Made by a program: the position numbers and the translations under genes. From Methanobacteriota archaeon (GTDB lineage: Archaea; Thermoplasmatota; Poseidoniia; Poseidoniales; Poseidoniaceae): DNA of 13,811 nucleotides. Each line of letters begins with the position of its first letter. Position 1 is the first letter of the stretch. The notes under the pieces were generated by a model, which was given only the letters and a program-made list of their open reading frames with translations, was not told the DNA's origin and ran no database searches. Shown here piece by piece: positions 1 to 5,868 of this stretch. The DNA is taken from the NCBI GenBank assembly GCA_002731395.1, contig PCBQ01000080.1:1-13811 (forward strand). The letters run 5' to 3'.

Positions 1-1137
1 ACGGTGCTGGTTGGAGCGGCGGTGCTCCGCCGTCATCCCGACGTGCCTTTTCTGGTGATCATCGCTGCTGCGGTGTCCCTGCTGCACCTCGCCACCTACG
101 CGCCCCGTGCCGCCCTCCGAGCAGCAGGGGAGGCGCGTCTTGAAGCGTGGTCCAAGGTGGTTGAGCGCTTTGTGATGACCGGAGGATACGCCTTGTTCAT
201 GGTTCAAGGCGAAAGCGCCGTGCTTCCTTACGCTCTGGTGCTCGCTGCAGGTGCTCTTGCAGGGTTGTTGTGTTCGGCCCTTCTCATGCATCGAACGCTG
301 GGGTCCACACAGACCGGTCTCGATGAACTCGGCTCCGCATGGAGCGCCTCTTGGCGCCCGCTGCTCTGGGCTGGCGCGCCCTTTGCCCTGACCGCCGCAG
401 TCTTGCCGTACGTTTCCCGCATCGAGAAGTTCCTGCTGGCCGATGCCCACGGGTACGATGCTGTCGCGGTCTTTCACGTGGCCCAAATGGCGTGGGCCGC
501 TGGGCTGGTCGTGCCTGCCGCCATCCGTTCGGCGTTAATCCCAGCCTTTGGGGCCGTCCGCGAATCGAGCCAGTCCACCTCAGAGGAACTCAGGAGGGCT
601 GAGGCTTGGATTGCACCGATGGTGCCTTTGGGTTTGTTCAGCGGAGCCTTGATCGTGCCTCCTTTGTTCAGCCTCGTGTTTCCTGCGTCCTACACCGACG
701 GAGCGCTCGGGGCCAGCGCAGGGCATCTGTTTCTCATCCTTCTTCCCGGCTGGGGGTTGGCGATGATGGCCACGCCCTCACTCGCTGGAATTCAAACCGG
801 CCACAATCCATGGCTGTATGCTGGTCACGCCGGAGCCGGCCTGTGTTTTGCGGTCTTGGCGGGGCTGCTCTTGGTGCCGAACAACGGTCCGCTTGGCGCG
901 GCGTGGGCGGCCCTATCGGTGAGCGCTGTGCTGGCGTTGCTGGCCCTTGTTCTGCGCCCGTCCAGGCGAGACATGCATGCACGAGCGTGGGGTGTGGTGG
1001 TGCTCAGCTGTGCTCTGGTTCCTTGGCTCTGGCAACACTCACCTTTCGGCTCGTTTGCTGCAGCCGTGGTGCTGACCGTCCTCGCGGTCCTTGTGGCTCG
1101 ACCATCGAGCGAGTCTCAAAGCGGACCTTCGGCTTGA
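1..1137 (+). CDS. Oligosaccharide/polysaccharide flippase (Wzx/MATE-like), 5' truncated
   Basis: The reading frame is open from the first base and ends at TGA 1135-1137, so the true start lies upstream of the window; the GTG at position 4 is just the first in-frame start. About 378 residues are visible. They are almost entirely hydrophobic helices with short charged loops, ending in a short polar tail. Family-like features are an Arg-Ile-Glu-Lys loop after a membrane helix, a long central amphipathic stretch, and a late helix pair around an Asn-Asn-Gly-Pro-Leu-Gly-Ala-Ala-Trp turn typical of the MOP-superfamily (RfbX/Wzx) exporters. Such proteins flip lipid-linked oligosaccharides across the cytoplasmic membrane for surface polysaccharide or glycoprotein assembly. 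Wzx proteins usually have 12-14 helices and 430-500 residues, so the first few helices are probably missing. A glycosyltransferase lies 0.9 kb downstream on the other strand, which fits a surface-glycan neighbourhood. Substrate unknown; a lipid II flippase-like paralogue is the main alternative. Confidence 0.75.
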   Translation, partial: TVLVGAAVLRRHPDVPFLVIIAAAVSLLHLATYAPRAALRAAGEARLEAWSKVVERFVMTGGYALFMVQGESAVLPYALVLAAGALAGLLCSALLMHRTLGSTQTGLDELGSAWSASWRPLLWAGAPFALTAAVLPYVSRIEKFLLADAHGYDAVAVFHVAQMAWAAGLVVPAAIRSALIPAFGAVRESSQSTSEELRRAEAWIAPMVPLGLFSGALIVPPLFSLVFPASYTDGALGASAGHLFLILLPGWGLAMMATPSLAGIQTGHNPWLYAGHAGAGLCFAVLAGLLLVPNNGPLGAAWAALSVSAVLALLALVLRPSRRDMHARAWGVVVLSCALVPWLWQHSPFGSFAAAVVLTVLAVLVARPSSESQSGPSA

Positions 1138-1955
1138 TCCCACGGCTGTGCTGTTTCAGGTGCTGCATGTTCAGCAACGGCTGGTGGTTGAGCAGCGGGC
1201 TGTTCTATCGGAGCCATGCCCTGTTGAATTGGCGCATAGGCCTGCATCCCAGGGGTGGTGGGCATCGCACCGAGCGTGGTGGGCATGGTGGTGGCTTGCC
1301 CGTAGGCCTGAACCGGCATGGCCTTCGGTCCGCTGCCGGTCACCAGCCCGATGATGAGCAAAAGGAGGCCAAGAGGCAGGCCACAACAGGCCGCTGCGCT
1401 GGCCAGCGCTCCCCCTCCAACCAAGGCGCCAAGACCTTCGAACAAGGCGGCAAGGACAGGGTCGACGTACATCACGTAGACGCCCGATGAGGCTCTGAAG
1501 GAGTAATCTCCGTCCGTGCAATCGGCGTCTCCTGTATACGTGTTACACGCATAGCCGATGCGCGTCATGCCGCCGTCGACGTTTCCATCTTCGCCTGGTG
1601 CAGGCATGGAGCAATCTTGAGTGAATTGGTTCACTGCGTCACTTTCGCCGTCGCGGGTTACGCTCACGGAGCCGCCATCGTTGAAGAAGGCCACACACGC
1701 GTCACCTTCGCCGTCTTCGTCAACGTCTTTCATGGGGGTGTCGATGTAGAAGTAAAACCCGAGTTCACCCATGCCGTCAGCATCGTCGTAGGTGATCGTC
1801 CCCATGGTGGCGTTTTCGTAGTTCCACGGGTCCTCCAAATCATCCAAGTTTTCCATTGAGGCAACAGAGTTCGACGCCATGGCGCTGCCCACCACCACTC
1901 CAATGAGGCTGAGAAGGAGGACGACTGCGCCAGCGATGGTCAGGCCTTTGTTCAT
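1116..1955 (-). CDS. Small membrane protein with acidic Cys-containing ectodomain and Pro/Gln/Met-rich tail
   Basis: Function not recognised. I chose ATG 1953-1955 (279 residues); a TTG three codons upstream (1964) is possible but weaker, and the ATG sits at the right distance from a TATA-like box. Residues ~5-25 form a hydrophobic segment (signal anchor). Residues ~28-165 form an acidic outer region with many Asp/Glu/Gly and four cysteines (about 87, 115, 137, 146) that could make two disulfides. A second hydrophobic stretch (~175-207) contains small residues and a Cys-Cys pair. The last ~70 residues are a low-complexity Ala/Pro/Gln/Met/Thr tail, presumably cytoplasmic. The expected topology is therefore two membrane spans enclosing one outer domain. 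Tails of this kind are, from memory, common on membrane proteins of marine group II archaea; I cannot verify that here. The 3' end overlaps the flippase gene by 22 bases tail to tail. The call that it is a real gene is firm (signal anchor, coherent topology, promoter); its role is unknown. Confidence 0.75.
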   Translation of the reverse strand: MNKGLTIAGAVVLLLSLIGVVVGSAMASNSVASMENLDDLEDPWNYENATMGTITYDDADGMGELGFYFYIDTPMKDVDEDGEGDACVAFFNDGGSVSVTRDGESDAVNQFTQDCSMPAPGEDGNVDGGMTRIGYACNTYTGDADCTDGDYSFRASSGVYVMYVDPVLAALFEGLGALVGGGALASAAACCGLPLGLLLLIIGLVTGSGPKAMPVQAYGQATTMPTTLGAMPTTPGMQAYAPIQQGMAPIEQPAAQPPAVAEHAAPETAQPWDQAEGPL

Positions 1956-1976
1956 GACTCCCAATCCGTTCCGAAG

Positions 1977-1984
1977 CCAATAAA
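1977..1984 (-). promoter_or_regulatory. TATA-like box for a leaderless transcript
   Basis: On the minus strand this reads TTTATTGG. Its centre lies about 25-26 bases upstream of the ATG at 1955, exactly where an archaeal TATA box sits if transcription begins at the start codon. No Shine-Dalgarno-like sequence precedes that ATG. It lies in the 48-base gap after the glycosyltransferase gene, so the small membrane protein may be transcribed independently of the operon upstream. The same TTTATTGG octamer recurs at 5851-5858. Confidence 0.45.
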
Positions 1985-2003
1985 CTCGCCGTTGGTGACG
2001 AAT

Positions 2004-3083
2004 TCAGATGGTGCGAAGCATCTGGTCCCATGCGCGTTCCACGCTTGGCCGCTGGCACCATGCTGGCAAACGAACCGGTTGCTGCTTCCAATCTACCTCC
2101 AACACGCGTTCACAAGCGTCGGCCAGCGCGATAGGAGTCCTGTCCTCAGCAATGCATGCTGCGGGCAGCCACCGGGCCACGTCCCCGATGTTGACGCTGG
2201 CCACAGGCGTGCCGCAAGCGATGGACTCCTTGGCCACCAACGGCCCGGCTTCTCGGGATGAGGTGATGAGGGTCAGGGAAGCCACCATCATGCGATCCCA
2301 AACGATGGGGCGAGGTTGTTGGCGCAACGTCGTCATGCCCACCACCCATCCGCGTGTTTCCAACTCACGGCCTGTCTCAAGGGCAAGGTAATGCTCTTTT
2401 TCTGGCCGACGAGGGTCTGCAGGGAACAACACATCGAGGCGGTCACGTCGCCAGCGCCCGCGCCAAGACGTCATGGGTTGAAGCCAGTCGTCCTCGACAG
2501 GCACATGGCATGGAATCACTTTGGCGTCAGGACCGTCGACCCCAACGAGGTGCTGGCGCTGCTCTTCAGAGACGAGCACCAAGCGGTCGAGGGCAGCCAT
2601 CATGCGTCGCAGTCGTGGGCCCACGTCACGATGTGCAAGGCCGACGTCCAAATCCCAACCGTGGACCACGCCAATGCACGGGATTTTCCATGCCTCGGAC
2701 AACGCCAAGGCCAGGTTCCCCACTGGCCAGAGCGCGTGGACCACGACCACCTCAGGCTCCCAATCGCCGAGCCAACGCTGCACCAGAGAAGCCCGCCGCC
2801 GGATGCTCGATGCCGTCAACCATGCAGAGGCTTGATTGGAAAGCCCCCAATACTTTGGAACGAGCACTTCGGCACCGTCAAACGCATGTTTTGCTGGTGC
2901 TTTTGCGACCCCAGCCAAGGTCGAGCGGCGCGTTTCTTGATACTGCAACATCCTCGGTAAGGGGTTGACGACACGCACGTCGTGATCCGCGTCACGAAGC
3001 AAGCGTACGTGGTCGGCAACAAAGGTCCCCCGTGCGATGTTGGTCGGAAGCGGGTGCATCCCGCTGAGCACCAAAACGCGCAT
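2004..3083 (-). CDS. GT-B fold glycosyltransferase (GT4-like)
   Basis: 359 residues, start ATG 3081-3083, TGA 2004-2006. The N-terminal half begins with a beta-strand followed by a Gly-containing loop (MRVLVLSGMHPLP) as in retaining GT4 enzymes, has a His-Gly-Trp-Asp segment at ~141-144 and a VSEEQRQHL helix at ~171-179. The C-terminal half has FPADPRRPEKEH (~220-231) and the family hallmark nucleotide-sugar site SREAGPLVAKESIACGTPVA (~276-295), which contains the E-x7-E pair (E278, E286). It should transfer a sugar from a nucleotide donor to a lipid-linked or protein-linked glycan on the cytoplasmic face. Length is normal for the family and it has no membrane segment. It starts 9 bases after the epimerase stop codon, with a GAGGG ribosome-binding site overlapping that stop, so the two are very likely cotranscribed. 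The nearby flippase suggests surface glycan assembly. Donor and acceptor cannot be told from sequence. Confidence 0.88.
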   Translation of the reverse strand: MRVLVLSGMHPLPTNIARGTFVADHVRLLRDADHDVRVVNPLPRMLQYQETRRSTLAGVAKAPAKHAFDGAEVLVPKYWGLSNQASAWLTASSIRRRASLVQRWLGDWEPEVVVVHALWPVGNLALALSEAWKIPCIGVVHGWDLDVGLAHRDVGPRLRRMMAALDRLVLVSEEQRQHLVGVDGPDAKVIPCHVPVEDDWLQPMTSWRGRWRRDRLDVLFPADPRRPEKEHYLALETGRELETRGWVVGMTTLRQQPRPIVWDRMMVASLTLITSSREAGPLVAKESIACGTPVASVNIGDVARWLPAACIAEDRTPIALADACERVLEVDWKQQPVRLPAWCQRPSVERAWDQMLRTI

Positions 3084-3089
3084 CCAGAT

Positions 3090-3094
3090 CCCTC
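3090..3094 (-). promoter_or_regulatory. Shine-Dalgarno for the glycosyltransferase, overlapping the rpe stop codon
   Basis: The minus strand reads TGAGGGATCTGG then ATG. GAGGG overlaps the TGA stop of the epimerase gene and stands six bases before the ATG at 3083. This supports translational coupling of the two genes and fixes the glycosyltransferase start. Confidence 0.55.
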
Positions 3095-3776
3095 AGGCCT
3101 GAAGAGCAGCGGTAATTTCGGCCAGGTTTTCAGCGACAGAGGCGCGCTTGTTGAACAAGCCTGAACCCACCACGGCATTGGTGACGCCCCAACTTCGCAG
3201 TTTGGCGATGTTGTGGGATTTGACGCCCCCGTCGATTTGGAGTTGGACCGCCCGGCCGCCTGCGGCCTCTTGTTTGGCGATGGCCTTGGCCAACCGGCGT
3301 ACTTTTCCCTCGACGTTCGGGATGAAGGATTGGCCACCGAAGCCCGGGTTGACGCTCATCACCAAGACCAAGTCGACGTCTTCGAGCACTTCGAGGGCAG
3401 CCTCCACCGGTGTGGCCGGGTTCAGGACGATGCCGACGCCGGCCCCAGCGTCTCGAATGGCGTGGAGCAAGCGGTGCAGGTGCGTGACCGCTTCGACGTG
3501 CACGCTGAGGTGGTCGCAACCGGCATCGATGTAATCTTGGAAGCAGGTTTCTGCGTTGCTGATCATCAGGTGAGCATCAAAGGTTGGACCGTCACCCAAA
3601 GCAGCCCGGAGGCTTCGAATCACGGGAGGGCCGAAGGTCAGGTTCGGTACGAAGTTGCCGTCCATGACGTCCAAGTGGAGCCATTCCAGACCTGCATCAA
3701 CCGCTTCGTGGCATGAGGTGGCCAGATCGGCCAAGTCTGCCGTGAGCACCGAGGGCGCGATGACCACGTCCGCCAT
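3093..3776 (-). CDS. rpe: Ribulose-phosphate 3-epimerase
   Basis: Interconverts D-ribulose 5-phosphate and D-xylulose 5-phosphate in the cytoplasm (non-oxidative pentose phosphate pathway). I chose ATG 3774-3776, giving 227 residues (family norm 220-230). An upstream in-frame TTG at 3827 would add 17 residues with no family resemblance. TIM-barrel hallmarks are all present: IAPSVLTADLADL at the N-terminus, LHLDVMDGNFVPN (metal ligands H34 and D36, the latter also catalytic), FDAHLM (H69), SVNPGFGGQSFIP (~141-153, phosphate-binding loop), QIDGGV (catalytic/metal D182) and VVGSGLF near the end. No key residue is missing. It is the first gene of a likely two-gene operon with the glycosyltransferase and is divergent from thioredoxin across an 85-base spacer. 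Rpe is patchily distributed in archaea, so bacterial origin by transfer is possible. Why it is paired with a glycosyltransferase is unclear; supply of sugar phosphates is only a guess. Confidence 0.95.
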   Translation of the reverse strand: MADVVIAPSVLTADLADLATSCHEAVDAGLEWLHLDVMDGNFVPNLTFGPPVIRSLRAALGDGPTFDAHLMISNAETCFQDYIDAGCDHLSVHVEAVTHLHRLLHAIRDAGAGVGIVLNPATPVEAALEVLEDVDLVLVMSVNPGFGGQSFIPNVEGKVRRLAKAIAKQEAAGGRAVQLQIDGGVKSHNIAKLRSWGVTNAVVGSGLFNKRASVAENLAEITAALQA

Positions 3777-3802
3777 GCATCGACGGGGCGACCAACGCAC
3801 AT

Positions 3803-3814
3803 GAGCGTTCGCTC
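3803..3814. repeat. 12-base inverted repeat in the rpe/trx divergent spacer
   Basis: GAGCG-TT-CGCTC is a perfect 5+2+5 inverted repeat in the 85-base spacer between the divergent epimerase and thioredoxin starts. Its position would suit a regulator binding site controlling one or both genes, but a repeat this short can occur by chance and I see no clear TATA box to anchor it. Confidence 0.25.
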
Positions 3815-3848
3815 CTGTCCGGGACAAAGCCTCATAGGACCCTTGCCT

Positions 3849-3854
3849 GAGGGG
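3849..3854 (+). promoter_or_regulatory. Shine-Dalgarno of the thioredoxin gene
   Basis: GAGGGG stands seven bases before the GTG at 3862 and decides that start over the in-frame GTG at 3871. Confidence 0.55.
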
Positions 3855-3861
3855 AACTCAG

Positions 3862-4212
3862 GTGAGCAGAGTGGGAGAAGTCGTTTCCATCTCGGACAGC
3901 CAATACGAAGCAACCGTCGGAGAAGGATGGGTGCTCGTTGATTTTTGGGCGCCGTGGTGCGGCCCCTGCAAAGCCCTCGGGCCCGTGCTTGAGCAGGTGG
4001 CTGGCGAGCGCGACATTACCATCGCCAAAGTCAACACCGACACAGATTCCATGCATGCGGCGCGACTTGGCGTGCGAGGCATCCCCGCCATGTACCTCTA
4101 CAAGGACGGCGACCTCATGGGCAGCCAAACCGGTGCCCTTCCCAAGGCCAAGGTCCTCGCATGGATCGACGGCGCCATGGCCGACGCCTTCGGCGAAGGC
4201 GCTGAATTCTGA
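3862..4212 (+). CDS. trxA: Thioredoxin
   Basis: 116 residues with a GTG start supported by the GAGGGG ribosome-binding site. It is a single thioredoxin-fold domain without signal peptide or membrane segment, so a cytoplasmic protein-disulfide reductase, normally recycled by a thioredoxin reductase (not in this window). Diagnostic residues: VLVDFWAPWCGPCK with the active-site pair C33 and C36 in the canonical WCGPC context, followed by the helix ending in PVLEQVA, the AKVNTDTD strand/turn, and the cis-proline loop GIPAM (P75) facing the active site. The C-terminal helix (WIDGAMADAF) is complete, with a short acidic tail. Its stop is one base short of the stop of the convergent ATPase gene. It is divergent from rpe. 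Identity is secure; the symbol is used in the general sense because archaea often carry several thioredoxin-like paralogues. Confidence 0.95.
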   Translation: MSRVGEVVSISDSQYEATVGEGWVLVDFWAPWCGPCKALGPVLEQVAGERDITIAKVNTDTDSMHAARLGVRGIPAMYLYKDGDLMGSQTGALPKAKVLAWIDGAMADAFGEGAEF

Positions 4213-4213
4213 G

Positions 4214-5842
4214 TCAAGCGCCAAGCGCGTTCCGACGTGCCTCTTGCGCGCTCCCCACTTCACGCAAAAGCCGCTCACGAAGCGCCTCATGCAACCACAT
4301 ACCGTCGCTCAGGTCCAACAACAAACCGTGGTCAATCAAATGCTGGGGGGGTACACCTTCCCACCCGATGGCTTCAGCCAAACGAGGCCAAGGTACAGGT
4401 GCGTTGGCTGAAGCCAGTGTGGCCAGCATGTCTCGTTCACCGTCCGGTAAAGCTGACAGGATTTCCTGATCCAAGAAGCGCAACCAGTCCCCGTGAATCA
4501 CGTCACCGTAAAGCTCCAACAACTCAAGGGCAAGTGGGTGGCCTCCAGTTCGTTCGAGCACGTCTTCGGGAGACGCCACGTCCCCGGCGAGATCTTCCAA
4601 CCATCGTTCCACCACGTCCAAGGGAAGTCCTTCCAGCGGCAGTTCACGGATGACGTCGCGTGTGTGGACGTCACGCTGATCGTAGAATTGCATGGTCCGT
4701 CTTGAAATGAACAACAACCGCACTGGTGTTTTTTCTGCTAAGGAAAGCAAAGCGCCGTAGAAGGCTTCACCTTGGGCCGTGAGATGATGTGCATCGTCGA
4801 TGACAACCAGCCAATACGGCGGAGGGCCACGTCGTGTTGATTCGAACCGGTCGCGGATGGTCCGGGCGTCGGTGAGGTAGGCCAGCAAGCGTCGTCGCCA
4901 GAGGTCGATGTTGAGTTGAGCACCGGGTTGCAACGGCAGGGTGGACATCAGGTCGTAGGGATCGTGTCGGTCGTCGATGCCAAAGCGATGCAGCAGGCTG
5001 ACGGCGAGGCCTGTGACGGTGTCCCATGGTTGGCATGGGTACCAGCACACTGAGAGCTGCTGATCGTTGGCTTGTATGGCATCAAGCCAATTGGCCACGA
5101 GCGTGGACTTTCCGATACCAGCGATGCCATGGACGAGCATGGCCGGTCGGCGCGCCTCATACCACGTGTCGAGGATGGCACGCTCGTGTTCTCGACCCCT
5201 TACCCTCCTGGTGGTCGGCGGTGACGTGTGGTAAGTGGCGTGAGCACCAGCCATCATGGTGAGACGTCCGGGTGGCGGGTTGCCGCCGTCGTCGCGTCCC
5301 TTTCGACGGATGAGCCCGAAGCGGATGTCGCCGTAAGTCAACACCCCTTCGTGCTGAGCGTGCATCAGGACATGAAGCAGTCCGATGTCTGCATTGAGGC
5401 GTTCACGCGCCTCGTGGGCGGGGACTTCGAGGAGTTGACCGTCTTTTCCTCGCAGCAGAACCATCGTCTGGCGCAGCTCGTCAGCACGTACCTCTGCTGC
5501 CTTTGTTCCAGTGTCCGTCAATTGCCACGTTTTTCTTCGCCGCTCTTCGCCTTCAACGCTGCGAAGGTGTTCGCTGACCCTGGCGTCTCGGCTGAGGGTA
5601 CGCATGGCCCGGCTCACGTTTGGTGGATGGAGTGCGCACGCCTCGGCGATGCCATCGCGGGTGACGGCGTGCGGAACCACGAAGCGATCCGCATGCTCCA
5701 GATGTTCCAAAAGATGGAGCAGGATGCGATCTTGGACCGCCACAGACACCTTCGGCAGGTCGGTGGCCACAGTCCTTGCTTGCCGTCCTTTGTTCAAGGC
5801 TTTGTCTGAATCGTGGCGCCTTAGAGTGCACAAGAACACCAT
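4214..5842 (-). CDS. Winged-helix / STAND-type (NB-ARC-like) P-loop ATPase, putative regulator
   Basis: The frame gives 542 residues from ATG 5842. Residues ~35-115 look like a MarR-like winged helix (helices around LLHLLEHLEH, recognition-helix-like PPNVSRAMRTLSRD at ~73-86, and a wing ending KTWQLTDTG). A linker ~120-210 leads to an ATPase module starting with GRE (216-218), then Walker A GIAGIGKS (239-246), Walker B WLVVIDD (344-350) with AHH behind it, a sensor-like LLFISRR (~376-382), and the GGHPLAL motif (433-439) typical of STAND/NB-ARC ATPases. A helical winged-helix-like C-terminus follows (~460-530). STAND proteins are nucleotide-dependent switches for transcription or stress signalling; here DNA binding is probably N-terminal. 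No membrane segment. No WD or TPR sensor repeats are fused. The first ~24 residues are not clearly part of the fold: the only TATA-like box lies just 6-15 bases upstream of this ATG, so GTG 5770 (residue 25) or TTG 5797 are credible true starts. Confidence 0.85.
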   Translation of the reverse strand: MVFLCTLRRHDSDKALNKGRQARTVATDLPKVSVAVQDRILLHLLEHLEHADRFVVPHAVTRDGIAEACALHPPNVSRAMRTLSRDARVSEHLRSVEGEERRRKTWQLTDTGTKAAEVRADELRQTMVLLRGKDGQLLEVPAHEARERLNADIGLLHVLMHAQHEGVLTYGDIRFGLIRRKGRDDGGNPPPGRLTMMAGAHATYHTSPPTTRRVRGREHERAILDTWYEARRPAMLVHGIAGIGKSTLVANWLDAIQANDQQLSVCWYPCQPWDTVTGLAVSLLHRFGIDDRHDPYDLMSTLPLQPGAQLNIDLWRRRLLAYLTDARTIRDRFESTRRGPPPYWLVVIDDAHHLTAQGEAFYGALLSLAEKTPVRLLFISRRTMQFYDQRDVHTRDVIRELPLEGLPLDVVERWLEDLAGDVASPEDVLERTGGHPLALELLELYGDVIHGDWLRFLDQEILSALPDGERDMLATLASANAPVPWPRLAEAIGWEGVPPQHLIDHGLLLDLSDGMWLHEALRERLLREVGSAQEARRNALGA

Positions 5843-5848
5843 AACGCC

Positions 5849-5858
5849 TTTTTATTGG
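5849..5858. promoter_or_regulatory. AT-rich TATA-like element shared by two divergent genes
   Basis: TTTTTATTGG on the plus strand (CCAATAAAAA on the minus strand) is the only AT-rich element in the 26-base spacer between the ATPase and the propeller/calcium-repeat protein. With the usual archaeal TATA-to-start distance of ~26 bases it predicts transcription starts near 5879 (+) and near 5827 (-). Both fall slightly inside the longest reading frames, so one or both annotated start codons may be too far upstream. Confidence 0.35.
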
Positions 5859-5868
5859 TCGACATCCA

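Noticed and set aside
606..1490. 294-codon plus-strand frame spanning the flippase 3' end and the antisense of the small membrane protein
   Set aside because: It overlaps two better supported genes and its translation is low-complexity Arg/Gly/Ser without any fold signal.
3777..3827. Upstream TTG start giving rpe 17 more residues
   Set aside because: The extra residues (Arg/Trp-rich) do not match the family; the ATG at 3776 starts directly before the first conserved strand.
4725..4740. T-rich run (TTTTTTCTG) as a possible terminator
   Set aside because: It lies in the middle of the ATPase gene (opposite strand) and encodes part of its ATPase domain, with no gene end nearby.
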